A DNA stretch of 64,000 bases from Hygrocybe punicea (taxonomy: Eukaryota > Basidiomycota > Agaricomycetes > Agaricales > Hygrophoraceae): contig OY744461.1 of NCBI GenBank assembly GCA_963556145.1, forward strand, positions 4,774,001-4,838,000. Reading direction: 5' to 3'. This document shows positions 11,870 to 23,410 of this stretch, one piece after another; position 1 is the first letter of the stretch, and each line of letters begins with the position of its first letter. The notes beneath the pieces were generated by a model. That model was not told the DNA's origin and did no database searches. It saw only the letters and a program-made list of their open reading frames with translations. The position numbers and the translations under genes were made by a program.

Positions 11870-12901
11870 TTACTTCTTCATTAATAAATTCAAAGATGGA
11901 TACAAATTCAGGACAGTTGGAGCACACATGATTCTGTATTGCAGTTTGAATTGCATTAGTTCATGGAATGAGAATATATTTGCTTTGCCTCCACCAATGC
12001 ATTCAATATCAAGGTTAGAATTACAGGATATATTTTCAGACTTGAAAATGTCATATAATTTCGAAGTTTTATTGCAAATATAGTGACCAGCCATTTGAAA
12101 AGCTAGAAAATGATGCAGAACTAGGACAACCAGCAGTATTGCTCCATTTGCTAATATAGGTAGTTTGTTTACATATTTTAAATAAGCTCTGAAGTCATGT
12201 TTTCTGAACAGATTCTGTTGAAGTTTTAACTTAATATACATGCACTTATTAGCAATGCTGGTTGTACAATGATACACAGAAAGCAAATCAAACATGTTCA
12301 AGAAGATTCTGGCATATAGTTCAAATAGAAAAATTGGATGAGCTGATTTACAACTAGAAAGAACAAATTCAGTGCTGTTGTAGATATTTGTGAATTTTTC
12401 AGGGTTTGGTGATGTGGAGGAAGAAGTGGACTGGAGACCAATATGATAAATTGGGATTAAATTTGGTAAATAAGGGGGATTTTCATACTTTTGCAAATTG
12501 TCTTTATAAAAATTCAAAGTAACTGGGCATAGAATGACATTGTGTATGACAGAGACAGTTGGTGTGACAGGGACATTTTGCATGACATTTGCAGGAGGCA
12601 CAAGGCCAATCCCAATGACAGCACATTGTGCCCAAGACATTGCAATGATAAAAATCATAAGACATTGTGACATGGATGACATTTTTAACATTTTTGTGAA
12701 CAGGTTTATAGTTTTTTTGAAAATAAAAGCTACATAATAATATGGATATGTCAAATATATCTGGAGATGATCAATAAACAACATACCAATACAAATTCCA
12801 GCACAAAGAGCAGTAAAAATCGAAAGAATCCACAAAATTTCACATTTTAAGGCTATATATGGAAATATTATGTCAGCATGTGATCTTAAATGGTAAGACA
12901 T
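11870..12901 (-). CDS. Uncharacterised 343-codon ORF in the Helitron 5' region
   Basis: An uninterrupted ORF in AT-rich DNA upstream of the Helitron coding region. Its product would have hydrophobic stretches near residues 25-45, 75-105 and 250-270 that could be membrane segments, but AT-rich non-coding DNA also yields such peptides. Its first 13 codons lie within the 303-bp tandem repeat, and its last codons overlap, in another frame, the Helitron N-terminus (CSNCPEFVSIF). I recognise no family. It may be an accessory gene carried by the Helitron, a decayed captured gene, or chance. The last seems slightly more likely. Confidence 0.25.
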   Translation of the reverse strand: MSYHLRSHADIIFPYIALKCEILWILSIFTALCAGICIGMLFIDHLQIYLTYPYYYVAFIFKKTINLFTKMLKMSSMSQCLMIFIIAMSWAQCAVIGIGLVPPANVMQNVPVTPTVSVIHNVILCPVTLNFYKDNLQKYENPPYLPNLIPIYHIGLQSTSSSTSPNPEKFTNIYNSTEFVLSSCKSAHPIFLFELYARIFLNMFDLLSVYHCTTSIANKCMYIKLKLQQNLFRKHDFRAYLKYVNKLPILANGAILLVVLVLHHFLAFQMAGHYICNKTSKLYDIFKSENISCNSNLDIECIGGGKANIFSFHELMQFKLQYRIMCAPTVLNLYPSLNLLMKK

Positions 12902-13590
12902 TCATACCTGAGCCAGAAATGATCCACTGTAAACCTGTAGGTTGAGAAATGAGCTTATACAATCTAAAAAGGTGAAAAAATACGAAATTTCCACATACTT
13001 TGAATGTTGACAGGGAGATTGGCTACCAAATGATAGATTTTGTCAACCAATAACCATTTACACCAATAAAAGACATTACCAGTGGTCCAAGATACAAAAC
13101 AGAGCCAGAAAAAAGAAAAAGCATGAAAAACTGAAGAAATTTTGACCTTTGTGTCTATAAAAGGAAATATTATGTCAGCATCGGACCCTGAATGGTGCAG
13201 GAACATCACCTGATCCAAATCGCTGTTTTTTGGTGTCTGAATATGGAAAACTGAGCTTAAACAAGCAAAAAAGGTAAAAGAAAATGTGAAATTTACACAT
13301 ACTTTGAAAATTGAAAGGGAGATGGGCTGTAAAATCATATATTATGTTAAAAAACAATAAAATATACAAATTGAAAACATTACCAGTGGTCCAGGCAACA
13401 AAACAGAGCCACAGGAAATAAAAAGTACAAAAATCCGAAGAATTTTTGACTTTTATGTCTAAAAAAGGAAAGCTTATGTCAGCATTGAACCCTGAATGGT
13501 CCGGGCACATCACCTGATCCAGAAAACATTTTTCGGAGTCTGAATATAAAAACCTGAGCTTAAACAAGCTAAAAAGGTCAAAAAACTCGG
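12862..13590. repeat. 303-bp tandem repeat, about 2.4 copies
   Basis: Copies start near 12862, 13165 and 13468, each opening with GGAAA.{1,2}TTATGTCAGCAT and containing ATTACCAGTGGTCCA. The unit length is a multiple of three, so minus-strand ORFs of similar sequence (12964-13338 and 13175-13567) appear in successive copies; I regard these as a by-product of the repeat. The array lies on the 5' side of Helitron copy 1. Confidence 0.75.
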
Positions 13591-13904
13591 ACTTTACGCA
13601 CTAAATGAGGAAGGTGGTGGTTCAGCTGACTAATGATTACATAATCATGATTATATAAGAAATTTGACCAAAACCAAAATTGAAATACAAAGTAATCTAA
13701 CCATATTGGGTTTGTTTATTTGTATTTGTATGTTATGTGGCCAAGTTGCAACATCACTTATAAATGTCCAGTGATAATTTTCATAAGAGAGCATATTATT
13801 TGTCTTTGTTTACATCTATTTGTATTTGTTTACTAAAGCGTAAATGAGACTACAAGGACCAAAACATATGATAAACTATGTACTCTTGTGTTATATAATG
13901 ATAT

Positions 13905-14090
13905 TTGTAACATGCAATAAATGGTATGGTGATCAATATAAAATTTAGCAAACTTTATGTAAAATTGCCTTATATGGTTAGACTGGTCACATGTGACTGT
14001 CACCATTGTGATCAGCAACAAATTTGGTATATAATATCAAAGATTACCTGATATGGTTAGATCGGTCACATGTGACTGTCACACCTTGCC
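13905..14090. repeat. 79-bp repeat units carrying the palindrome GTCACATGTGAC
   Basis: The 12-bp perfect palindrome GTCACATGTGAC occurs at 13986-13997 and 14065-14076, exactly 79 bp apart, within similar flanks (ATATGGTTAGA before, TGTCAC after). The same unit recurs at 63822, 63901 and 63980, again 79 bp apart, inside the deleted Helitron copy. Regular spacing and strong dyad symmetry are features of protein-binding iterons, but function is inferred only. Confidence 0.75.
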
Positions 14091-14589
14091 CGAAATGGTT
14101 ATCTTAGTCAGCAGTTCAAATTTCAGCTGAGTCTGAGAAGAAATGAAGTCAGTATGAATATTTTGAATATAATTAGAAGGTAGTTTGTATTTTCTGAGAC
14201 AACCTATATTTGGATGCTTATGTAAACTTGTCCACACATGGCCCCAACTGCATCTTACTAGGGTTAGGACCCGTCCAGGGAGGCGATAATCCCGTCCTGG
14301 ACGGGATCTAAAGTCCTAGAAAGAAAGGACTGTAGGGATGTTTTTGGACATGTTCTATGGAATATATCATGAATCATGGAGGGGGCTGAGACCTCGCTTT
14401 GCTCGGCCCCACCCCCTCAACTATTAGGTGTCAATAATTAATAGTTTGATTGGCCGCACCTGAAATATTTTGTATTAAAAGTCTTAGGTGTACAAATCAT
14501 GACAGTGGTAGATAGTAAAGGAAGGATCAAGAATGTTTGTATTGAGTGTCAAAACATTGTAGTCACCTTTTGCTGTTTCAAATGAGTTG
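14091..14589. other. Non-coding; contains a perfect hairpin
   Basis: No gene. Bases 14289-14307 form the perfect inverted repeat ATCCCGTCC-T-GGACGGGAT. Bases 14380-14415 contain a GC-rich CCTCGCTTTGCTCGGCCCC segment. Neither gives a functional clue. Confidence 0.5.
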
Positions 14590-14935
14590 TGTTGTCCCCA
14601 TTACAATGCTTTTTGTGCCACTGGTTTGCCACGCTCACCAACACCTGCAGCACCCCGTCTTAATTTACCTTATCTACAATGCTTTCTGTGCCAGTGATGT
14701 TTGTGAATGTACTTGTCATCACAATGTTTTTTGTGCCACTGATATTCATTTGCTGCACTCACAAACATCTGTAGCACCCCATCTCCAGTTACTCACCTTG
14801 TCCCTATCACAATGCTTTTTGTGCCACTGATGTTTGTTCACTGCGCTCACAAACATCTGTAGCACCCCATCTTAATTTACTCTCACCTTGTCCATGTTTG
14901 TTTGCTGCACTGACAACACCTGCAGCACCCCATGT
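14590..14935. repeat. Minisatellite of roughly 90-bp units
   Basis: Four to five irregular copies share ACAATGCTTTTTGTGCCACT, then TCACAAACATCTGTAGCACC and a CTCACCTTGTCC-like tail. Some copies have lost part of the unit. No ORF follows the array. Confidence 0.75.
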
Positions 14936-16458
14936 ACCTTTCTTTATACAAATGTCATTATGTTATAGTTATTATTGATAGGCTACTTGGGTTTTCATAC
15001 CAATATGCTGCAGTTCATTTATTGCTAAGTAGTTATCAATTTATTGTTATTATTTATTTATTTATTTATTGAATTATTATGATAAAATGTCAAATATTAT
15101 ACAAACTGCTGCAATTCAGCACTGCAGAGCTCAGAGAGGTCAAGGACATGGTAGGAGAGTGATTTGGAGATGAATGAGGGCCACAGGAAGGGGCTGGAGA
15201 GGGGGAAAAGGCAGGGAGGTGGAGGGAGGGGCCAGAACAGGCCAGGGAGGGGGGGGAAGCAGAGGGGGGTGGGGGATGGGTGGGGGGAATGCAGGGGGGT
15301 TGAGGGGAGGTAGGGGTGAGCTGTATGGGGTGATGGGAGGGCACAGAGTGGGGGGTGAAGCCTGGGTGATCACTCCCATGTCAGTCCACCTCCAATACAG
15401 TCAATTAAACTGAAAACTCACCTGTTACAGCAGGTGCACCACAACATCTGCTACCCTCAGAACTCCCCCATGGCGCTCAAAAGCAGCCGGAATGTGCCCC
15501 TCTTGCTGGGGGCACTGGTGGCACTGTTGCTGTCCATTGGTCAACTTGGGGGGGCCAAAAAGTCGCCTGGGAGGGGGTAGGAGACAGTAGAGGGGGATGG
15601 GAAAGTTGTGGGGCAGCAGGGGCAGCAGGAAGCCAGCAGGAGAGTCGGGATTGGAGGGGATGGGATGTTGATGAGCAGAAGGTTTTGAGTTCGGCTGAGT
15701 GTGAACGCTCTGGCTGTGGATTTCGAACTGAGTCCAAATTTCAGCCACAACTCCGGACCACCTCCACTTTCTTCACATTCTGCAGACCCAGACACTGAGA
15801 GAAAACGTAGCATACATCGCGTAGAATACCCCTGTCATTTATCGAAATTTCGGGTGCCATATTGCTGCCGCGGCACCCCAAACAGTGCCCCATCTCACAC
15901 AATTCCCCCCCCTGCCCACTCAAATCCATCCGGATTCCCCCCCAAATTTCACAGGGTCCTCCTTAGAACCATGCCACCCCCCACCCCCCACCCTACCACC
16001 ATCTGAGCAACGTGGAAGCCACCCCACCCCCCCCACTCACCACTCAACCCGGAATTCAACGTCCTCCAAATTAGTCAGAAAATCGCCTTTTATATCCACT
16101 TTTTTTTCCTAATCCATCGGTCACATGTCCACTCTCAAACTAACTACAGATTTTCCAGTATCAGAAGTAGAATCATATCTCTTGTCCAAAAAAATTCTGT
16201 CTATAGGCGATCAACTTTATTAATTAATCAATCAATTAATTAATTACGAACCCTCACTGAACCAGATCTGATAAAGAACGAGTCTTTTAATAAATTAAAA
16301 GAACTCGTAACTATCATTTTTATTTCCCACAGTTAGAAATGATTTCACATGGCTTATTGAAATAAGTTCTCACAACTTGTAAAATCAGCGTCAGCGACAA
16401 TTTTGTTGTTGGCAGAAAATGACCACATAAAATGATTCCCTTAACAGGACTCATAACA
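14936..16458. other. Purine- and pyrimidine-biased DNA ending in an LTR-like terminus
   Basis: Bases 15170-15350 are G-rich and 15890-16050 C-rich, which leaves many overlapping low-complexity ORFs on both strands but no credible protein. Bases 16210-16245 repeat the TTAATTAA run seen near 1040. The stretch ends at 16458 with ACTCATAACA, matching 266-275. The Helitron sequence begins abruptly at the next base, so an LTR-type element has probably removed or displaced the Helitron 5' part. Confidence 0.45.
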
Positions 16459-19400
16459 AGGAGCAGTGTTAGATGGCACTTGTCCTCAATTTATAACTTC
16501 AGACATGATTTCACACTTGGATGATGACAACATTCAAAATGGTGGTGACTTTGGAGATGACCATTATGAGCAGGACAAAAATTCTGCAGATTATGGCACT
16601 AACAAATATTCTGAACTTGGTCAACATGGTAGACTGACCAAAGCTCAAATGGATGCCACTGAAAACATTGTCAGAAACATTAGTTGGCTTGATCCATGTC
16701 CAGATGGTTCTATTACTGTAAATTCTGCTCCAGTGGAAGTTGAAATGAATCAACCTAGTAGTCAATGGAAACAAGTTGTTCAAGACCAGAGACAAGAAAT
16801 ACTAGATGAGCGCAATCAACACATTCCTGAAAACTCAATGTCTATGTCACACAAAACATATACTGATCCCAATGAAAATGATGTGATGATTGTGGACCAA
16901 TCACACTTGATGCAAACTTTCAGGGCTGCAAATGCACAGAGACAACAGCTAATTGATGCTACAGTTAGCAAATTCAGCTTGAACCCTGAGCAAAAAAGGG
17001 CCTTTAGAATCATTGCAAATCATGCTTCATCTTCTAGCAGTGACAAGTTTGAAAATGAATATTGCTGGAATGGCTGGTACTGGAAAATCACAAGTCATCA
17101 AAGCAGTTGTTGATTTCTTTGATACTGCACAAGAGTCTCACAGATTTGTCATTCTTGGTCCTACTGGCACATCTGCAGCTCTGCAAAATGGTTCAACTTA
17201 TCACTACTTCCTGGGCATCAATCCAAACATGTCAAATAGAAATAAAGCAATGGGTATTGCTCAGCTCAAAGGTAGATTAGAAGGAGTTGACTATATATTC
17301 ATTGATGAAGTCTCAATGCTGTCTTGTCATGATCTCTACAAAATCAGTGCTATACTAGCCAAAGCTTTGAATATACATGATATCCCATTTGGTGGAATTA
17401 ACATGATATTTGCTGGAGACTTTGCTCAGTTACCACCAGTTGGAGGTGAACCATTGTATAGTGGAACAGTTGGCACTCAGATCACATCAGTCTTGACAAC
17501 ACACTCTCAGGAAACTGCAATTGGAAAAGCACTCTGGCATCAAGTGACCACAGTGGTGATTCTCAGAGAAAACATGAGACAGAGGACACAAACAACTGAG
17601 GACGCATTGTTAAGAACTGCCCTTGTCAACATGCGCTATGGCAAATGTACTGCACAGGACATTCAATTTTTGAGATCCAGAATTGCAGGCAAGCATCCAG
17701 ACCAGCCCAATGTTGCCTCTAAGAAGTTTAGAAATATTCCTATCATATGTGGCATTCACTCACAAAAGGATCAAATCAATCTTCTTGGATGTGAAAGATT
17801 TGCTTCTGACACCAACCAGAACTTGACCAACTTCTACTCCATTGACAAGTGGGGAAAAGACAAGGATTCTGTGAGAAACAAGTCCAAATCAAATGCTATA
17901 CATCAATCCAGTGACATAGACTTTAATACACAAAGAGAGATATGGAAAGTGCAACATGCTGCAACTGATAACTTTGCTGGAAAACTCTCCTTTTGTCTTG
18001 GTATGCCTGTGATGCTTCGCAACAATGATGCCACTGAACTCTGCATTACCAAAGGACAAGAAGGATTTGTTGTTGGTTGGCAGTCAAGGAAAGCAAATCA
18101 TGGCAAAAGAGTACTTGACACCTTGTTTGTTGAACTAGACAAACCTCCAAAGCTGGTGCAGATTCCAGGACTGCCTGACAATGTAGTGCCCATTGTAAAA
18201 AACACCAAGACAATTCAGTGTGTATTTCCCAGTGACCTGAAGGAATCCATTGAGAGACAACAAGTTTGGGTGCTACCTAACTTTGCAATGACTGCTCATG
18301 CTGCTCAAGGAAAAACACATCCATTCAATGTTGTACACTTAAACAGTTGCTTACCATATGTCATATTATGCTTCATTGTCTAGAAGTGCTTCTGCTGCTG
18401 GAACTGTGATAATTCAAGGCTTTGACACTAAAGTGATCACCAGAGGTTGTTCTGGATATGTTAGACAAGAATTTAGAGAACTAGAATTGCTTGATGAGCT
18501 TACAAGGATCAGATATGAAGGTGGTTTACCTGACCACATTGATGTTGGTACACGCTCTGTTATGCTTCAAAATTTTCAGCAGTGGAAGGGAATTCACTAT
18601 GTTCCTGCCAAAACTGACACTGCTATTAAATGGTCAAAAACTGATCCATTGCTATTGGCTCATACAGTCTCTGATATCTCATGGCAATTGGTTGAAAAAG
18701 GCAAAGGCAAACAGAAAGCAGCCGTAATTGCAACTTTGTTTGTTCCAGCAAAAGGCTCAGTTGCTCTTGCTTCTACCCAAAAACATTCACTTGACACAAA
18801 CAATGAACCAGTAGCTAAAAGACCTTGGATCACCAAAGACCATGTCAACCAAGGATCCACCAGCAAGCAACAGATCATTAACTCCCCAGCTGGACTGATC
18901 TGGGACAGAAATGACTACAGCTGTGCATATGAGTCATTGTTGGTGATTCTGTTCAATCTGTGGAAAGACAATCATGTAGAGTGGTCCACAGTATTCACCA
19001 ACATGAATGATCATTTGAGCACATTGTCTCATGGTTTTTCCAAGGTGTTGCACAAAAATGTGGCATTTGAACAGCTAAGAGATCACCTTAGAACTACACT
19101 GCATAACATGAATCCTACAGACTTTCCTAGAGGCACTGTGGGCATCAGTGTTGCAAATCTGGCTATGGAGTTGCTTAAAGTCAATGACATTGTAGCCTCT
19201 TCTCAACATGAATGTTCTCAATGTGACTTTGCAGAAGAACCCATTGATGACAGACTAGGCTATGTGTTATATGCTGATGACACCATTAAACAGTCTACTA
19301 TGAAGTGGGTTGATACCTTGTCACAGAAAACCAATAGAAGATGTCCTGATTGCAACAGCAGAATGAAACAACTTGTATTTTATAATGAAGCACCACACAT

Positions 19401-20388
19401 TCTTGTTCTAGATAGTGATGGTCAGGTTCAGTTCAGTTCAGTTCAGGCCAAAAAAATCTGAACCTTGAACTGAACCTCAGGTTCAGTTCAGCTCATTTGC
19501 TGAACCTCAAACTGAACCTCAGGTTCAGGTTTAGATAAGTTCGGTTCAGGTTCAGCCCAGTCCGAACCTGAACTGAACCTGTAAATATATAAGTGCACTT
19601 GCTTATCAAATTTCTTACTGCAAAATTTATCCTTTATTTCCTACTGCTCTGCACAATTCAATCAATACCACATTTCTGTTGTGCCAAGGGCTCAGCCTCT
19701 TAACAACCTGTATTATGTCAACATTAACTGTAAATGAATGGTGTTATGTAGTAGATGTGTCAACAGTACATTCAACATGAATGATACTGTACAACTGTTT
19801 GGACAGTTAGTACAAATATCTGCAATGTTTCAAGTCAACAGAGAGCAAGGTAACCAAATCATACAACATTTCTTCCTCAGCTAAACTTCAACTTTACATA
19901 AGGTTGGAATTTTAAAGTTTGCAAGCAGGAGCATTTCAAAACAATGATAACATAAACAATGCAGGTATACAGGGACTACACTTGACTTCATGGTAGTAAT
20001 ATGGCTCTTGTGAATCGAGACATAAGAAGCTTCAATGGGTAGGAAGGAGTTTGCCTGTTGGGTGATCTAATTTTTACTAAAAATTAGATCAAGATGTGGA
20101 ATATTAGGTTCAGGTTCAAACTGGTTCAAACCAGGTTCACAAAATTCCCTCCTTGCCTGAACCCTGAACTGAACCTTAGGTTCAGTTCAGGTTCAAACCC
20201 AGGTTCAGAACCGAACCAGACCATCACTAGTTCTAGAGTATCCATTCAAAAATATTAAAACCAGTCATAGACTAGAATTTGTTTCAGAGACTGGCACAAA
20301 GACATTAGAACTTAGAGGCATTGTCAATATCATTTCACATCACATATTATTACTGCACAGAAACAAGTATGGTATCATGATGGGATGA
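16459..20388 (+). pseudogene. Helitron helicase and protease-like tail, truncated and broken
   Basis: Encodes the PIF1 helicase (Walker A GMAGTGKS, IDEVSM, GDFAQLPP, TAHAAQGKT, YASLSRSAS) and the NDYSCAYESLL cysteine-protease-like tail, very similar to copy 1. Three breaks: an extra T near 17047 (GACAAGTTTGAAA against GACCAGTTGAAA in copy 1), a 2-bp deletion near 18351 (TGCTTACC against TGCTTCAACC), and the hAT-like insertion within the HILVLEYPF segment. Where copy 1 has a TAG (6206-6208) this copy keeps TGG, which shows the stop is private to copy 1. The reading frame after the insertion ends at about 20388. Confidence 0.9.
19413..20229. mobile_element. hAT-like element, GGTTCA-hexamer type
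   Basis: 817 bp with terminal inverted repeats TAGTGATGGTC / GACCATCACTA and an exact 8-bp target duplication GTTCTAGA at 19405-19412 and 20230-20237. The two ends are arrays of GGTTCA-type hexamers in opposite orientation. The interior is unique AT-rich DNA without a transposase ORF. Comparison with copy 1 of the Helitron shows the insertion point to the base. Confidence 0.9.
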
Positions 20389-21349
20389 TTACAGGCAACT
20401 CTTGTTCCAGAGAGACTGACCTTACACAACTTTCAGACCATGATATCAGACACTGTAGAAATAGAAACCTAGTACTAGCTATTTATGCTCAGAGTCTTTG
20501 AGCATCCTCCTTGAGGTCAAGCATGGCTGTCTTCTTGTGGTAATCTGTTGTGCAACGTTCAAGGTCATGGAGAAGTAGGGTTGAGCAAATGTGAGTTAAT
20601 TGTCAGCACACTGTTTGGGGGGCAGTTGTGTTTAGCAGTTGACCTGTTGCTCCCTGAGCAATTGCCTCATGGCTGAGAGTGTTGCATGATGGTGCAACAC
20701 AGGGGAGATGGCAGGTAGAGAGAAGGTTGATGAAGACTCCAGACACTCTATGTAGTTGTATTTTATGCTAATTTATGTGTTGCAGAGGTGGGAGGTAGGT
20801 TTATTAGATAAATATGCAATATGCAACACATGCCATGTATCTTATGCCATATGTAACATGCTTTATGCAATTTTCTTAATTCAGCAAAGAAGTGAGGAGG
20901 GGGAAAAAAGAACTCGTTCATGCAATGCGCAGCACTGGCCCACTAAACAAGTCAATTTTTAGAATTAGGGATTCCAGTGGGAATCCCTCAGGAATTCACT
21001 GGGATTAACTCAGAATCTACTGGGAATCTACTTGGAGTCCAGCCCAAATGGCTAGATTCTGGGAATCCTGCTGCTTCCCAGATATTTCACCTGACTACAA
21101 TAGTTATTATAATAAAGATATTATTAATAATGTAAGCACTAATATTACTTAGCTATTTTGGGACTTAGGCATCCGATTAAGGAGCTGCCTGGGGTTAAAC
21201 CCAAGGAATATGGCCTGTAACCCCAGTCTTTATACCGGCATTTTGGCGCATGGACCATCAACAATGCGACAATAATCAATGAAACACGTCAACATACATC
21301 AGGGTGTCTGATCAGGTGACATTGTTGATTACTCGTTCACAGATATTCC

Positions 21350-22265
21350 ATGCCCACAACAACACCGATGCCCACAACCACACCGACGCCCACCCATCAA
21401 CCATGCCCACATCCAATGCCACCTCACCACCTACCTCCACACCCACACTCACACCTGCATCCACGCACCACCAACCCACGAGTTCAAGATCATTCTCAAC
21501 ACGACATGACAATGGGTGCAGATAAGTCTTCCATATCCTTTCATTTATTCTACTAACTAATCAAATAGTTTTAGGTTTTTTTTTGCACCCCCACGCCAAA
21601 TGAACACGAGTGCAACGGCAACATAAGCAGACGTGGATGCAGAACCAGAGGATGAACTGAGAATGGGGACAACCCAGGCTGACCATGACAGCAAGAACAG
21701 GAATGAAGATTATGGGGTAAATGAAGACAAGAACGAGGACAAATGCAACAACAGTGTGAAGGGGAAAGATGATGCAGGAACAGGAGCTACAACAATGGGA
21801 AGACAACAATGGGCAGGGGCAATGAAGACAAGGAGGACAAGGAGGACAGCGGGCACGGGGACAGGAATGGGGATGACGGACGATGGAAACGAGGATGACT
21901 GGGACATGGCAATGGGACAATGAGGATGGAAATGGCGAGGATGGGACAGCAATGACAACACGAATGGGACCGGGGCCACACAGGAACAACGATGGGGACA
22001 ATGATGGGGATGATGATGAGGACGTGGAGGGGCATGGACACGAGGGGAACCTCGGTAGGTGATTCTTTTGGTCCCTCTCCTTGCCCTCTCCTTTCCCCTC
22101 TCCCCTTCCCTCTCCTCCTCCTCCTGCCCCTTCTCCCCCTGCCTCCTGCCATCCCCACCTGCCATCCACCTCCTGCCCCTTCTCCCCTTGCTCACCCACT
22201 CCCATTCCCCCTGCTCATTCCCCCTCTCCTCTCCACCACCACCACCACCACCCTCCCTCTCCCCT
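21350..22265 (+). other. Low-complexity spliced gene-like module in D1
   Basis: Plus-strand codon repeats start with ATGCCCAC.ACACC units (21350-21520, Thr/Pro/His-rich), continue with a Asp/Glu/Asn-rich repeat (21630-22050, GA-AAGGAC units), and stop at a candidate 5' splice site (GTAGGT at about 22054) followed by a long pyrimidine tract of CTCC/CCTTC repeats to 22262. The same order, coding-like repeat then GT-splice site then CTCC tract then AT-rich DNA, is seen in D2 and in both arms of the 5.4-kb element. No known protein is encoded. Confidence 0.45.
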
Positions 22266-23410
22266 AATAGTGTAGAATTCCATGTATTTAATTAAGCAAA
22301 ATGATTATTTGATTTACTATGCCTATTCTAAGTAAGTTGCTAAATGTAAATTATTTAAAATTATGTTATAACATGATATAATGATTTATGGTATGATTAT
22401 TATTTTACAACTTAGCAGATGCTGAGCAAGCACCAATCTACTGAAGGGATGTTCTACACAAGGTTGTGGGATAACCCACTCCTACTGTTAGATATTCAAT
22501 TGGAGACTCAATATTTAGATATTCAATTGGAGACTCAATATTTAGGGTAATGAAACCTTCATTTGTTAATTGATGACTCAGTCCCCTTACTGAGACTGAG
22601 TCATAAGTCCCATTATTTTTATACCCCACATTATCTATTCTAACATTGTATATAGTTCACAATACCTTTAGGTAACTCAAATATACATCAGTCCCCTTAC
22701 TGAGACTGAGTCTTCACTATATCTTTAGAGCCCTTTGTTTCTCACCCCACCAAGATGCTTCACTGGCAATACTAGGAGTGAGTTGAAACTAGTTGTTCAG
22801 GTTTGGAGGTAGCCTGAAGTGACAGCCACAGCAACACACACACACATAGCAAAAACTTAGGAGAAAGCAAATGTCTTTATCCAGTATATCTGATTTGTGA
22901 ATTTTATATTCCACTTGTAGGGGACACCCTGTTCCAATTCCAATTCCAATTCTGGATCTTGCCAGGCAACTCAATTTGAGCACAATTGGAACTAGTACTG
23001 GTTCCAGAAAGCCTCACTTCCCCTCACTACTTGGAACAACTAGTTCTAGTTGTATCTCAGTTCAGCCTTCAGCCTTATATTGTTATTGCTATTTACATGC
23101 ACCCACCCCAACTCCATTACCCATCATTTCACTGTATTAGTTTGGTACTGTTATCTGTCAATAGAAATATGTCTAAGTTAAAATATCAACAACAATTGGT
23201 GGATTGAAGTTTATAGTCTAGATTTAATGGAACTCCCCACTTACAAACATGCATTTAATACCCAGGTCTGTATTATACTGCCTTATCCTAAATGAAAGTT
23301 GACAGGAATGTCAGTGACTGATTGCATGGTTGTGAGAATTTGAAACTGTTCTGATCACAGGAAATTTTAACTGGTTTTTGCATGCCATGTTGTGTCTACA
23401 TACTGAAAGC

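Larger units (their letters stand above)
10384..11930 (-). pseudogene. N-terminal part of the Helitron protein, frameshifted and interrupted
   Basis: The minus-strand frame begins near 11930 (CSNCPEFVSIFEFINEE), is cut by the insertion at 11193-11836, resumes with NTR then AVNKFKAQHPDKYAQ, and runs into about ten repeats of the type NLAAVQKFQSENPDKHAKQ. It ends with a cysteine pair (CAVCG) near 10490 that leads into the Rep region. Lesions visible: a TAG replacing a lysine codon near 10915; a 2-bp deletion near 10884 (CAGTGAA where other units read CAGAGTGAA); and a probable 1-bp loss in the A run at 10400-10403, where the frame passes to the downstream ORF. Removing the insertion and one 8-bp duplicate restores the frame exactly, so the insertion is secondary. 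The repeats are typical of fungal Helitron N-termini; their role is unknown to me. Confidence 0.8.
3613..14100 (-). mobile_element. Helitron, copy 1 (near full length, decayed)
   Basis: This is a rolling-circle transposon read on the minus strand. Its 3' boundary is set by three copies that share sequence up to ACAAGTC (3613, 20953 and 63215) and then diverge. The 5' boundary is less certain: the 79-bp repeat region up to about 14090 is also present in the internally deleted copy at 63215-64000, so it probably belongs to the element. Order on the minus strand is: 79-bp repeats, 303-bp repeats, an uncharacterised ORF, the N-terminal repeat tract, Rep/helicase/protease-like coding region, then about 565 bp of 3' DNA. 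The 3' end does not finish in the CTRR of canonical Helitrons; a CTAA lies 7 bp inside. A hAT-like insertion and several small lesions make it non-functional as it stands. Confidence 0.85.
16459..20953 (+). mobile_element. Helitron, copy 2 (5'-truncated, inverted relative to copy 1)
   Basis: Homology with copy 1 starts in the linker before the helicase (AAGGAGCAGTG, copy-1 equivalent near 7280) and continues to the shared 3' terminus ACAAGTC at 20953. The Rep domain and everything upstream are missing. An 817-bp hAT-like element sits at 19413-20229. DNA 3' of the coding region (20389-20953) matches 3613-4177 in reverse. Confidence 0.9.

Noticed and set aside
15090..16112. Many overlapping Pro/Gly-rich ORFs on both strands
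   Set aside because: They arise from G-rich and C-rich tracts that are open in several frames at once.
19413..20229. Telomere-like repeats (TTCAGG type)
   Set aside because: The arrays are the inverted ends of a hAT-like element with an exact 8-bp target duplication, and the unit is not the usual fungal TTAGGG.
21561..22205. 214-codon minus-strand ORF over the pyrimidine tract
   Set aside because: It reads across a purine/pyrimidine tract and a codon repeat that are open in several frames, with cysteine-rich low-complexity sequence and no domain.
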